A stretch of DNA of 64,000 bases from NCBI GenBank assembly GCA_030550515.1, contig JAUQPE010000010.1, forward strand, positions 1 through 64,000, given 5' to 3'. Below the pieces are notes generated by a model, which did not search any database, had not been told where the DNA came from, and saw only the letters and a list, made by a program, of their open reading frames with translations. Positions 8,509 to 16,614 of this stretch are shown here, piece after piece. Positions within the stretch are counted from its first letter, which is position 1; each line of letters starts with the position of its first letter. This DNA is from Thermotogota bacterium (GTDB lineage: Bacteria; Thermotogota; Thermotogae; Thermotogales; Thermotogaceae). The translations under genes and the position numbers were made by a program.

Positions 8509-8937
8509 TTAGAACTTAACGGCCAAAAGGTTCCTCAAGTGTTTCTTCTCCTCCTCGACAATCTCCTCAACCGCCTTTTTCTCCGGAACGTAGTTCAAGA
8601 TTTCGCTGTAAAAGAGCACGGAGTCTTTTTCGACTTCGATCGCCAACCTCACGGCTTCCTTCAGGTCTTCCGGTGGTTTTTCGACGAGTTTGGGAAATAT
8701 GGAGGTTTCGGCCAAAGCCTGTAGGTAACCTAACACCTCCGGGGAGACCTCGAAGTCTTCCTCGTATCTTCCCAGGATCTCCTGGAACCTCCTCGAGTGG
8801 TCCCTTTCTTGATCCGCGAGGTTCTCGAAGAGTTTCCTCACCTCTCCAGAAACCTTCTCCGCCAAGTCCTTGTAGTAGACGTACCCTGCCGATTCTATCC
8901 TCAACGCGATGTTCAGGAGATCTCTTGCGGAGATCAA
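8509..8937 (-). CDS. Ferritin-like di-iron protein (rubrerythrin-type)
   Basis: A 142-residue, mostly helical protein with the four-helix ferritin-like pattern. Candidate iron ligands are E in RIESAGYVYY, the ExxH in DQERDHSRRF, E in IEVEKDSVLFY and the ExxH in EEEKKHLRNL. There is no C-terminal rubredoxin domain. Relatives detoxify peroxide or store iron in anaerobes. The TTG start overlaps the TGA of the HydB-like gene (TTGA), with GGAGGTGG upstream. Cotranscription with a NADH-oxidising flavoprotein suggests a role in oxidative defence or electron delivery. The fold is well supported, the reaction is not. Confidence 0.78.
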   Translation of the reverse strand: MISARDLLNIALRIESAGYVYYKDLAEKVSGEVRKLFENLADQERDHSRRFQEILGRYEEDFEVSPEVLGYLQALAETSIFPKLVEKPPEDLKEAVRLAIEVEKDSVLFYSEILNYVPEKKAVEEIVEEEKKHLRNLLAVKF

Positions 8938-10757
8938 GATACCACCTCCTCCACGGGGAGTGCAGGCGTTACCTTGCTGATGGCGCCGAACCTGCAGACT
9001 TCGATACAGCTGCCGCACCTCACGCACTCGGCCTGGTTTATGGTGTGGACCTTTCTCACTTCACCGGCGATGCACTGGACGGGGCACACCTTCGCACACG
9101 CCGTACAACCGACGCATTTGCTCGGATCTATCACGTAACTGATGAGCGCTTTGCACTTCTTGGAAGGGCACTTCTTTTCCAAAACGTGTGCGAGGTACTC
9201 CTCCCTGAAGTACCTGAGGGTGGAGAGCACGGGGTTGGGCGCGGTCTGGCCGAGCCCACAGAGCGATGTGTCCTTCACCACGTTGGCCAGTTTTTCGAGT
9301 TCCACCAGGTCTTCCTCCGTTCCTTCACCGGCGGTGATTTTCTCCAGGATTTCGAGCATTTTTTTCGTTCCTTCCCTACAAGGCGTGCATTTCCCACAAG
9401 ACTCGTCCACGGTGAACTGGAGGAAGAACTTCGCCACGTCGACCATACAGTCGTCTTCGTCCATCACGATCATCCCACCGGAACCCATGATGGCACCGAG
9501 TTTTTGCAGGGATTCGAAGTCCACCGGCACGTCGATGTACTCGGCCGGGATGCATCCACCGCTCGGTCCTCCCGTCTGGACGGCCTTCAGTTTCTTGTCA
9601 CCGACGATACCTCCACCGATCTCGTAGATCAACTCCCTCAAGGTGATCCCCATCGGTACCTCCACGAGACCCGTGTTCTTCACCTTCCCGGCCAACGCGA
9701 AGACCTTGGTTCCGGGAGAGGTCTCGGTACCGTACTTTCTGAACTCCTTTGCACCGTTTCTGATGATCCAGGGAACGTTCGCAAACGTCTCCACGTTGTT
9801 TATCACCGTGGGGTATCCCCACAAACCTCTTTCAACTGGGTAAGGAGGTTTCACCCGAGGCTGTCCCCTCTCTCCTTCAATCGAAGCCATGAGGGCCGTC
9901 TCCTCACCGCACACGAAGGCACCCGCACCTATCCTGATCTCCACATCGAAGGAAAAGCCACTGTCGAAGATGTTCTCACCCAAAAATCCGTATTCCCTCG
10001 CTTGCTCTATAGCTATACTCAACCTCTCGATGGCCAAGGGATATTCCGCCCTCACGTACACGTAACCCTTTTGGGCTCCTATGGCGTATCCAGCGATGAT
10101 CATGCCCTCCAACACCGCGTGTGGGTCTCCTTCGAGCACGGACCTGTCCATGAACGCACCCGGGTCGCCTTCGTCCGCGTTGCAGACCACGAACTTCCTC
10201 TCGCTCTTCTGCTTGGCTGCGAGTTCCCACTTCAGTCCTGTTGGAAAACCAGCCCCTCCCCTTCCCCGAAGTCCGCTCTCTTTGATCTCCCTTATAACTT
10301 CTTCCGGCTTCATCTTCAAAGCCTTTGCGAGGGCGAAGTATCCATCCCGCGCGATGTACTCCTCTATCTTCGTGGGATCTATCACCCCAAGGTTTCTGGT
10401 GACGATCCTCACCTGCTTTTTGAAGAAAGGTATCTCCTCGAAGACACGGGGAACGGGCCTTCCAATGGGAGCTTGGTAGAGGTACTTTTCCACGATCCTC
10501 CCTTTGAGTACGTGCTCCTCGACGATTTCTCTTGCAGCTTCAGGCGTGAGCTTTTGATAGAAGACGCCTTCGGGGTACACAACGGCTATTGGTCCAAGCG
10601 TGCAGGCTCCCATACACCCAGTCTCTATGACCCTGACGAGCTCGTTCAACCCATACCTTTTGAGTTCTTCTTCGAAGACATTCTTCACGCTCTTTTCTCC
10701 CGCAGATATGCAGGCGCCTCCCGCACAGATCAAGATCGTGTTCGTCGCAAGTGGCAC
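8934..10757 (-). CDS. HydB/NuoF-like NADH-oxidising flavoprotein subunit
   Basis: A 607-residue cytoplasmic subunit related to HydB of trimeric [FeFe]-hydrogenases, HndC and NuoF. Domains in order: a thioredoxin-like [2Fe-2S] domain (cysteines in LICAGGACIS and TGCMGAC), the FMN/NADH-binding core (GLRGRGGAGFPTG, NADEGDPGAF, CGEETALM), a [4Fe-4S] site (ESCGKCTPCREG plus LCGLGQ), and a C-terminal ferredoxin with two CxxCxxCxxxC clusters. It should move electrons between NADH and iron-sulphur partners, perhaps ferredoxin. The GTG at 10757 is favoured because GGAGGTG lies 7 bases upstream. It is third in a three-subunit set, but no catalytic hydrogenase subunit is encoded anywhere in the window. 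Confidence 0.92.
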   Translation of the reverse strand: MPLATNTILICAGGACISAGEKSVKNVFEEELKRYGLNELVRVIETGCMGACTLGPIAVVYPEGVFYQKLTPEAAREIVEEHVLKGRIVEKYLYQAPIGRPVPRVFEEIPFFKKQVRIVTRNLGVIDPTKIEEYIARDGYFALAKALKMKPEEVIREIKESGLRGRGGAGFPTGLKWELAAKQKSERKFVVCNADEGDPGAFMDRSVLEGDPHAVLEGMIIAGYAIGAQKGYVYVRAEYPLAIERLSIAIEQAREYGFLGENIFDSGFSFDVEIRIGAGAFVCGEETALMASIEGERGQPRVKPPYPVERGLWGYPTVINNVETFANVPWIIRNGAKEFRKYGTETSPGTKVFALAGKVKNTGLVEVPMGITLRELIYEIGGGIVGDKKLKAVQTGGPSGGCIPAEYIDVPVDFESLQKLGAIMGSGGMIVMDEDDCMVDVAKFFLQFTVDESCGKCTPCREGTKKMLEILEKITAGEGTEEDLVELEKLANVVKDTSLCGLGQTAPNPVLSTLRYFREEYLAHVLEKKCPSKKCKALISYVIDPSKCVGCTACAKVCPVQCIAGEVRKVHTINQAECVRCGSCIEVCRFGAISKVTPALPVEEVVS

Positions 10758-10772
10758 GACCTTCACCTCCGT

Positions 10773-11153
10773 TCAGACCTCTCCCCGTCTGACCACGAGG
10801 TCTTCCACAACTCTGCCTTCCAAAACGTGCATTTTGACGATTCTTCTCGCGTTTTCTGGTGTAACTCTACCGTACACGATCGGATCTTGCCCTTCCATTC
10901 TCACCTCAACCGTTGGTTCAACTTCGCACAACCCCATGCAACCAGACTGCACCACCGCCACATCGCTTATGCCGTGTTCTGCGAGGGCCTCAACTATCGC
11001 CCTCAAAGTTTCTTTCGCCCCAGCCGCTATACCGCACGTTCCCATCGCCACGGTTATCTTTCCCCTTTTTCCCGTTTCCCCTCTCATCTGTAGCTCTCTG
11101 AGCGCTTGTTCTTTTATCTTCATGAGTTCTTCCAAGCTTTTCACCTTACCCAT
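10773..11153 (-). CDS. Thioredoxin-like [2Fe-2S] ferredoxin subunit (HndB-like)
   Basis: A 126-residue small electron carrier. After a short helix (residues 1-30) comes a thioredoxin-like [2Fe-2S] fold with cysteines in AMGTCGIAAGA and SGCMGLCEVEP, then a C-terminal strand-helix ending HVLEGRVVEDLVV. The same fold forms the first domain of the HydB-like protein encoded next. Separate subunits of this kind occur in HndABCD-type NADP-reducing hydrogenases. The ATG start lies 4 bases after the HydC-like gene, and the HydB-like gene follows within 16 bases, so the three are one transcription unit and likely one complex. Confidence 0.88.
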   Translation of the reverse strand: MGKVKSLEELMKIKEQALRELQMRGETGKRGKITVAMGTCGIAAGAKETLRAIVEALAEHGISDVAVVQSGCMGLCEVEPTVEVRMEGQDPIVYGRVTPENARRIVKMHVLEGRVVEDLVVRRGEV

Positions 11154-11157
11154 CCCT

Positions 11158-11649
11158 TCATCCCTCCCGTCTGTACTTGCTGATGATCCTTGGCACCACG
11201 TCCGGCGTCAGCCTACCGTAGAAGTCCTTGTCGTCGACCATGACGACCGGCGCCATGCTGCAGGCACCCAAACAGCGCACCGCGTGCACCGAAAAGAGCC
11301 CATCCGATGTGGGCTCATCGAGACCAACTTTCAGTTCTTCTAGAAACCTCTCCAAGATCCTGTCGGCTCCCTTCACGTAACACGCCGTCCCGAGGCACAC
11401 CTTTATTTGATGTTTACCCTTTGGCCTCGTGGAGAAGAAGTTGTAGAAGGTCACCACGCCGTAGATCTTCGAGAGAGGAACGTTCAACCTGTCGGAGATG
11501 AGCTCGAGCACATCGGCGGGAAGATAACCGAAGAGCTCTTGAGCTTTGTGGAGTACCTGTATTAGAACGTCTCCTTTACCATCGTAACCGTGATTTTCTA
11601 TGTACTCTTCCAATTCCTTCAACAACTCTTCCTTGGTCTTTGCGAGCAA
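11158..11649 (-). CDS. HydC/NuoE-like [2Fe-2S] subunit
   Basis: About 163 residues, related to the 24-kDa NuoE subunit of complex I and HydC of multimeric hydrogenases. The helical N-terminal half (GYLPADVLELISDRLNVP) leads to the thioredoxin-like domain, with four cluster cysteines in CLGTAC and RCLGAC. It passes electrons between the flavin of the HydB-like subunit and partners. The start is ambiguous: a TTG at 11649 lies 8 bases after AGGAGG, while a GTG at 11658 sits directly against that site. It is the first gene of the unit, behind an extended -10 promoter at 11719-11727. Confidence 0.9.
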   Translation of the reverse strand: MLAKTKEELLKELEEYIENHGYDGKGDVLIQVLHKAQELFGYLPADVLELISDRLNVPLSKIYGVVTFYNFFSTRPKGKHQIKVCLGTACYVKGADRILERFLEELKVGLDEPTSDGLFSVHAVRCLGACSMAPVVMVDDKDFYGRLTPDVVPRIISKYRREG

Positions 11650-11718
11650 ATCACCCACCTCCTCTGAACCGCGTTCGATTTTGGGATAATATTCACAAAT
11701 TTTCGGATCCTTGTTTTT

Positions 11719-11727
11719 ATTATATCA
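11719..11727 (-). promoter_or_regulatory. Extended -10 promoter of the HydC/HydB-like operon
   Basis: On the minus strand the sequence TGATATAAT is a perfect extended -10 element about 70 bases upstream of the HydC-like start, in an AT-rich divergent region. No convincing -35 hexamer lies at 17 bases. The opposite gene (11772) must have its own promoter here, which I could not place. Confidence 0.55.
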
Positions 11728-11771
11728 TTGTAATTAGGAAAAAACGATAGAATTGAGGGAGGGAAGGAGAG

Positions 11772-12533
11772 ATGCTGGAGAACGAACTTTTGTACGACGA
11801 CGGAAAACATCGCTTCGTTTTCCTTGGATGGGAAGAGAGGGAAGAAGAGATTGTGCAGACGAACCAGTTTCTAATCTTGGACAACGAAGAGGGAATTCTC
11901 TTGGACCCAGGCGGAGCACACATATTTCCGCGCGTCCTCTCGAACATCTCCGAGGTGATCGATCCTTCGAAGATAAGATACATTTTCTACTCCCATCAGG
12001 ACCCAGACGTCACGTCTGGAATCGCCCTATGGCTTTCCGTTTGTGAGAACGCACATATTTACATCTCTTCGCTTTGGGTCAGATTTCTACCGCACTTTGG
12101 CGTTTACGACGCTCGAAGGATCATTCCTATACCAGACGGCGGGATGGAAATAAAGCTCTCCAGTGGCAACAAGCTGGAGATACTGCCCGCCCACTTTCTC
12201 CATTCAGTGGGCAACTTCAACCTGTACGATCCCGTCGCCAAAATTCTGTTCTCCGGTGACATCGGCGCCGCCGTTTTCAAAAAGGGAGAGCGTTACAGGT
12301 ACGTGGAAGATTTCGACCGCCATGTGGCTTTGATGGAAGGTTTTCACAAGAGGTACATGGTTTCGAACGTGGCGATCAAAAAATGGGTTGAGATGGTATC
12401 CACCAGGAAGATCGAAGTGATGGCACCCCAGCACGGCGCCGTTTTCAAAGGTGAAAACGTTCGGAAGTTCCTGGAGTGGTTCAAAAACCTAAGATGCGGA
12501 ATCGACGAGTTGAGTAGCATCTACAACAAGTGA
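11772..12533 (+). CDS. Oxygen-binding di-iron protein (ODP-like metallo-beta-lactamase fold)
   Basis: A 253-residue stand-alone metallo-beta-lactamase domain of the flavodiiron-protein type, lacking the flavodoxin domain that the reductases carry. Candidate metal ligands fall in the expected order: H75, D77 and D79 (SHQDPD), H141 or H144 (AHFLHSVG), D163 (FSGDIG) and H221 (PQHGA). The usual glutamate of the HxExD motif is aspartate here. Proteins of this type (ODP) are known from spirochaetes and Thermotoga as O2/iron sensors feeding chemotaxis. The soluble chemoreceptor encoded 14 bases downstream fits that role. An ATG start follows a GGGAGGGAAGGAG site. Confidence 0.85.
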   Translation: MLENELLYDDGKHRFVFLGWEEREEEIVQTNQFLILDNEEGILLDPGGAHIFPRVLSNISEVIDPSKIRYIFYSHQDPDVTSGIALWLSVCENAHIYISSLWVRFLPHFGVYDARRIIPIPDGGMEIKLSSGNKLEILPAHFLHSVGNFNLYDPVAKILFSGDIGAAVFKKGERYRYVEDFDRHVALMEGFHKRYMVSNVAIKKWVEMVSTRKIEVMAPQHGAVFKGENVRKFLEWFKNLRCGIDELSSIYNK

Positions 12534-12547
12534 AACGAGGTGAAAGC

Positions 12548-13375
12548 ATGGACCTCTTGCATAGGATGTCTTCTGCCCTCTTCAGCGAAAACCTCATCAT
12601 ATCCTTCATAGAACAACTCGACGAGGCGTTCGTTGGGAAACTCAACCGGATTCAAAGGAAGGTCGAAGCCATAAAGGACAGGTTTGTGGAGTTGAACGAG
12701 ATGTTTCAAAACATCACGAAAGACTTCCAAGAAAAGGGCAAGGAATTGTTTTCAACGATACAAGAGATAGAATCCATCAACAGCGAAATCGCAGAGGAAT
12801 TGAAGAAATCCGGAACGGACATTGACCATCTGGTCGCGAAGGTGAACGAACTCTCTTCCCAGATAATGCACACGCTCGAAGGTGTGAAGGTGATAGAGGA
12901 GCACGTAAAGAGCATAACCAACATAGCGAGGCAAATCAACATACTCGCCTTGAACGCGAGCATAGAAGCGGCGAGAGCGGGAGAAGCCGGGCGAGGTTTC
13001 GCGGTGGTGGCCAAGGAAGTCCAAACCTTGTCCGTTGAAACGAACAGGGTATCGCAGGAAATCGCTAAAAAGACGGTGGATCTACTCAACTCCATCCAGA
13101 CCTCGCTCGAAAGCCTGTCCTTCATGGCCAACCTGTTTGAGACCATCGGAAGAACGCTCCAAAAGATGGTGAAGTTTTTGGAAGAGAATTCCAGCATGCT
13201 CAAGAGCGTGAAGGAAACTCTGGACAGAGCCGGAAACGAATTGTACAGGGAAAGCGCGGAGATAGACGAAAGCACGAAAGTCCTTGAAGAGACGACGAAG
13301 GGATTTGTGGCCCTTTCAAGGGTGATCAACTCCGTTATCTCGGCTCAAAAGAAGCTCAGGGACATCCGAATATGA
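12548..13375 (+). CDS. Soluble methyl-accepting chemotaxis protein (TM0014-like)
   Basis: A 275-residue cytoplasmic chemoreceptor that is almost entirely coiled coil and lacks transmembrane, HAMP or ligand-binding domains. The kinase-control tip is well preserved ([15 protein letters not shown] followed by [11 protein letters not shown]), so it should engage CheA and CheW. Length and architecture match the soluble receptor TM0014 (Tm14) of T. maritima. Because it has no sensing domain of its own, the adjacent ODP-like protein is the obvious candidate sensor. The ATG at 12548 has GAGGTGA seven bases upstream, 14 bases after the ODP-like stop, and a strong terminator follows. Confidence 0.92.
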   Translation: MDLLHRMSSALFSENLIISFIEQLDEAFVGKLNRIQRKVEAIKDRFVELNEMFQNITKDFQEKGKELFSTIQEIESINSEIAEELKKSGTDIDHLVAKVNELSSQIMHTLEGVKVIEEHVKSITNIARQINILALNASIEAARAGEAGRGFAVVAKEVQTLSVETNRVSQEIAKKTVDLLNSIQTSLESLSFMANLFETIGRTLQKMVKFLEENSSMLKSVKETLDRAGNELYRESAEIDESTKVLEETTKGFVALSRVINSVISAQKKLRDIRI

Positions 13376-13383
13376 AGAGCCAG

Positions 13384-13414
13384 ATCCCCGCGGAGGGGAT
13401 TTTCTTATTTTTTT
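13384..13414 (+). terminator. Intrinsic terminator after the chemoreceptor gene
   Basis: Arms ATCCCC and GGGGAT with a 5-base loop are followed by TTTTCTTATTTTTTT. It separates the sensor pair from the por operon. Confidence 0.88.
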
Positions 13415-13451
13415 CGTAACGAGGGTAACCATACAAAGAACACAGGTGGCG

Positions 13452-13460
13452 TGATACAAT
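13452..13460 (+). promoter_or_regulatory. Extended -10 promoter of porCDAB
   Basis: TGATACAAT, an extended -10 element, lies 46 bases before the porC start and downstream of the terminator. No good -35 hexamer is visible at 16-18 bases. Confidence 0.5.
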
Positions 13461-13505
13461 CAATAGGGTCTGATGAATAAATTTCTCGGGGAGGTGTGTT
13501 CACGG

Positions 13506-14084
13506 ATGCCGGTGGTGAAAAAATTTTTCGAGATACGTTGGCACGGTCGAGCAGGACAAGGAGCAAAGAGTGCATCTCAAATGCTCGCCGAGGCAGCTCT
13601 CGAGGCTGGGAAATACGTTCAAGCCTTCCCAGAGTACGGCGCGGAGAGGACAGGAGCGCCCATGAAGGCGTTCAATCGAATAGGAGATGAATACATAAGA
13701 GTTAGATCGTCGATAGAGAACCCCGACGTTGTGGTGGTGATAGACGACACGCTGCTCTCTCCCGAAGTTGTGGAAGGGCTCTCGACCGATGGGGTGTTGC
13801 TTGTGAACACGGCAAAGGACATAGAGTTCGTCAGAAAGAAAACAGGTTTCAACGGAAGGATATGCATAGTCGACGCGACGGACATAGCACTTCAAGAGTT
13901 GAAAAGGGGTATACCGAACACCCCAATCCTCGGTGCGCTGGTCAGGGCAACGAACGTGGTCTCTTTGGAGGCCCTTGAGAGGAGAATAGAGAAGATGTTC
14001 GGGAACAAGTTCGCAAAAGAAGTGGTCGAAGCCAACAAGAGGGCGTTGAGGAGAGGGTACGAAGAAGTCAAATGTTCGGAGTGA
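13506..14084 (+). CDS. porC: Pyruvate:ferredoxin oxidoreductase, gamma subunit
   Basis: A 192-residue subunit of the four-subunit PFOR, which converts pyruvate, CoA and oxidised ferredoxin to acetyl-CoA, CO2 and reduced ferredoxin. The N-terminal EIRWHGRAGQGAKSAS is the domain III signature that helps bind CoA. The gene order gamma-delta-alpha-beta is that of T. maritima, and the length is the same as TM0015. The ATG at 13506 is preferred to an in-frame ATG 33 bases upstream because GGGGAGGTG precedes it and family length agrees. It heads the por operon. Confidence 0.96.
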   Translation: MPVVKKFFEIRWHGRAGQGAKSASQMLAEAALEAGKYVQAFPEYGAERTGAPMKAFNRIGDEYIRVRSSIENPDVVVVIDDTLLSPEVVEGLSTDGVLLVNTAKDIEFVRKKTGFNGRICIVDATDIALQELKRGIPNTPILGALVRATNVVSLEALERRIEKMFGNKFAKEVVEANKRALRRGYEEVKCSE

Positions 14085-14097
14085 GGAGGTGTACGAA

Positions 14098-14397
14098 ATG
14101 CCGTTGAAGAGTTGGAAAGAGATACCAATTGGTGGCGTGATAGTGACACCAGGCAGCGCTAGAGAATACAAGACCGGGACTTGGAGGGTGATGAGGCCGA
14201 TCCTTCATAAGGAAAAGTGCATAGACTGTATGTTTTGCTGGCTCTACTGTCCCGACCAAGCGATAGTTCAGGAAAACGCCGTTATGAAGGGTTTCAACTA
14301 CGATTACTGTAAGGGTTGTGGGTTGTGCGCAAAGGTCTGCCCGAAACAAGCCATAGAGATGAGACCCGAGACGGAGTTCGTCGGGGAGGAGGGATGA
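14098..14397 (+). CDS. porD: Pyruvate:ferredoxin oxidoreductase, delta subunit
   Basis: A 99-residue 2[4Fe-4S] ferredoxin-type subunit that carries electrons out of PFOR. Both cluster motifs are complete: CIDCMFCWLYC and CKGCGLCAKVC, each with the following proline. The segment KSWKEIPIGGV before the clusters is typical of PorD. The start at 14098 follows GAGGAGGTG with proper spacing and gives the same length as T. maritima PorD; a GTG 9 bases earlier would overlap the ribosome binding site. Its stop overlaps the upstream ATG option for porA. Confidence 0.96.
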   Translation: MPLKSWKEIPIGGVIVTPGSAREYKTGTWRVMRPILHKEKCIDCMFCWLYCPDQAIVQENAVMKGFNYDYCKGCGLCAKVCPKQAIEMRPETEFVGEEG

Positions 14398-14399
14398 AA

Positions 14400-15578
14400 A
14401 TGCAGAAAGTCTTGGAGAAAGTTGCCATAACAGGCGCCGAGGCAGTCGCCTACGCCATGAAGCAGATAGAACCGGACGTCGTGGCTGCTTATCCCATAAC
14501 ACCGCAGACGCCCATCGTGGAGTATTTCGCAAAGTACGTCGCAGATGGCGTGGTCAAGACCGAAATGATCCCGGTCGAGAGCGAACACAGCGCGATGAGC
14601 GCTTTGGTGGGAGCAGCGGCGGCCGGTGCGAGGGCGATGACAGCCACCAGCGCGAACGGTTTGGCGTTGATGCACGAGATCGTCTACATCGCCGCTTCTT
14701 ATAGACTCCCTATCGTCATGCCCGTGGTGAACAGGGCGCTGAGTGGTCCGCTGAACATACACTGTGATCACAGCGACGCCATGGCCGAAAGGGATTCCGG
14801 TTGGATCCAACTCTTTGCCGAGAGCAATCAAGAAGCTTACGATCTCACCATACTCGCCGTCAAACTCGCGGAACACGAAGCGGTGAGGCTTCCAGTGATG
14901 GTGAACCTCGACGGTTTCATCCTCTCGCACGGTGTGGAACCGGTGGAACTTTACCCAGATGAACTGGTCAAGAAGTTCGTTGGAGAGCCCAAACCGTACT
15001 ATCCCCTCTTGGACACGGACCATCCGGTGACTTGGGGTCCCATCGACCTCTACGATTACTACTTTGAACACAAGAGGCAACAAGCGGAAGCGATGGAAAA
15101 CGTAAAGAAAGTTTTCCCAGAGATAGCGAAGGAGTTCGAGGAAACGTTCGGGAAGAGGTACAACTTCGTCGAGGAGTACAGGTTGGACGACGCAGATCAC
15201 GTGATGATCGCCCTCGGTTCCACCAACAGCACGATCAAATACGTGGTGGACGAGCTGAGAGAAGAAGGTTACAAAGTCGGAGCACTGAAGATTTGGATGT
15301 TCAGACCCTTCCCCAAGGAGACCTTGCAGAGACTCCTCAACGGTAGAAAAACGGTGGTGGTACTCGATAGAGCCCTCTCTTTCGGGGCGGAAGCACCACT
15401 CTACGAAGCTGTCAAATCGGCCCTCTACGAAGTCGCCGCCAGACCTCTCCTTGGGTCCTACGTCTACGGTCTCGGTGGGAGGGATGTAAAGCCAGAACAC
15501 ATCAGGAAAGCCTTCGAAGACGCAATAAGAGGTAACCTCATCGCGGACGAGCAGAGGTACCTTGGCCTTAGAGAATGA
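14400..15578 (+). CDS. porA: Pyruvate:ferredoxin oxidoreductase, alpha subunit
   Basis: A 392-residue subunit carrying PFOR domains I and II. The N-terminal part has AAYPITPQTPIVEY and ESEHSAMSA, motifs that shape the pyruvate and thiamine diphosphate pocket; TATSANGLALMHE and CDHSDAMAERDSGWIQ are also family hallmarks. Two ATG codons are possible, at 14394 and 14400; the second has better spacing from GGAGG and gives the 392-residue length known for T. maritima PorA. It is translated together with porD and porB. Confidence 0.96.
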   Translation: MQKVLEKVAITGAEAVAYAMKQIEPDVVAAYPITPQTPIVEYFAKYVADGVVKTEMIPVESEHSAMSALVGAAAAGARAMTATSANGLALMHEIVYIAASYRLPIVMPVVNRALSGPLNIHCDHSDAMAERDSGWIQLFAESNQEAYDLTILAVKLAEHEAVRLPVMVNLDGFILSHGVEPVELYPDELVKKFVGEPKPYYPLLDTDHPVTWGPIDLYDYYFEHKRQQAEAMENVKKVFPEIAKEFEETFGKRYNFVEEYRLDDADHVMIALGSTNSTIKYVVDELREEGYKVGALKIWMFRPFPKETLQRLLNGRKTVVVLDRALSFGAEAPLYEAVKSALYEVAARPLLGSYVYGLGGRDVKPEHIRKAFEDAIRGNLIADEQRYLGLRE

Positions 15579-15591
15579 GGAGGTGTCAAAA

Positions 15592-16566
15592 ATGCCGGTT
15601 AACATAAAGCAGCTCGCTCAGGAATTCGAAAAGAAAGAGATAGGGATTACCCAAGGTCACAGACTCTGCCCGGGGTGTGGAGCACCCATCACCGTCAAGT
15701 TCGTCCTCATGATCGCAAAGCACCTTGGGTACGAACCGATAGTGGGACTTGCGACGGGCTGTCTTGAAGTTTCCACAACTGTCTTCCCGTACACGGCGTG
15801 GAGCGTGCCGTACATTCACAACGCCTTCGAAAACGTCGCAGCCACGATGAGCGGGGTTGAGACCGCCTACAGAGCGCTGAAGGCAAAAGGGAGGATCCCC
15901 GAGGGGAAGAGGTACGCCTTCATAGCCTTCGCGGGAGACGGTGGAACGTACGACATAGGACTGCAAGCCCTGTCCGGCATGTTGGAGAGGGGGCACAAAG
16001 TGCTCTACGTCCTCTACGACAACGAAGGTTACATGAACACCGGAAACCAAAGGTCCGGTGCCACGCCTCCCGGTTCCGACACGACGACGGCCCCCGTCGG
16101 CAAAAAACTTCCAGGGAAGATCCAGCTGAAGAAGAACATCGTCGAGATAGTCGCAGCGCACGAGAACGTGTACGCCGCGACCGCTGCTCTATCCGAGCCG
16201 TTGGATTTCTTTGCCAAGGTGGAGAAGGCGCTGAACTTCGAGGGCCCCTCCTTCCTCGCGGTGTTCTCGCCGTGCGTCAGGTTCTGGAGGGTGAACGACG
16301 ATCAGACGGTGGAGATCTCCAAACTCGCAGTCGAGACGAAGTACTGGCCGCTCTACGAGGTGGAGAGAGGGGTCTACAGGGTGACCAGAAAACCCAGACA
16401 GTTCAGGCCGGTGGAAGAGTTCGTGAAGGCGCAGGGAAGGTTCAGAAGGCTCCTCGAAAGGCCCGACGCGAAAGAAATCGTTCAGGAACTTCAGGAGTAC
16501 GTGGACAGACGTTGGGAGAGGTTGCTTGCCCTTGAAGAAGCCACCAAAGATAAACCTATAAGGTGA
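15592..16566 (+). CDS. porB: Pyruvate:ferredoxin oxidoreductase, beta subunit
   Basis: A 324-residue thiamine diphosphate-binding subunit. The [4Fe-4S] cysteines are in HRLCPGCGAP, with further cysteines in ATGCLEV and FSPCVRF, and the thiamine diphosphate / Mg2+ motif is GDGGTYDIGLQ followed by YDNEGYMNTGNQRSG. Length and sequence are close to T. maritima PorB (TM0018). The ATG at 15592 has GAGGAGGTG upstream; an in-frame codon 30 bases earlier lies inside porA. It is the last gene of the operon and is followed by a strong terminator. Confidence 0.96.
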   Translation: MPVNIKQLAQEFEKKEIGITQGHRLCPGCGAPITVKFVLMIAKHLGYEPIVGLATGCLEVSTTVFPYTAWSVPYIHNAFENVAATMSGVETAYRALKAKGRIPEGKRYAFIAFAGDGGTYDIGLQALSGMLERGHKVLYVLYDNEGYMNTGNQRSGATPPGSDTTTAPVGKKLPGKIQLKKNIVEIVAAHENVYAATAALSEPLDFFAKVEKALNFEGPSFLAVFSPCVRFWRVNDDQTVEISKLAVETKYWPLYEVERGVYRVTRKPRQFRPVEEFVKAQGRFRRLLERPDAKEIVQELQEYVDRRWERLLALEEATKDKPIR

Positions 16567-16595
16567 AGAGAGGGCGGAACCGCCCTCTCTTTTTT
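16566..16595 (+). terminator. Intrinsic terminator of porCDAB
   Basis: Arms AGAGAGGGCG and CGCCCTCTCT with a GAAC loop, then a run of five or more T. It begins at the porB stop codon. Confidence 0.93.
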
Positions 16596-16614
16596 CGATG
16601 GGGGGGGAAATCCC

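Noticed and set aside
8673-11093. Very long open frame (806 codons) on the plus strand
   Set aside because: It is antisense to the HydB-like, HndB-like and ferritin-like genes, which have clear domains. Its translation has no recognisable motif and it arises from codon bias.
16600-16607. Run of eight G before the SDR gene as a phase-variation tract
   Set aside because: It lies upstream of the start where a G-rich Shine-Dalgarno is expected and does not interrupt the reading frame. Length variation might tune translation but nothing in one sequence shows it.
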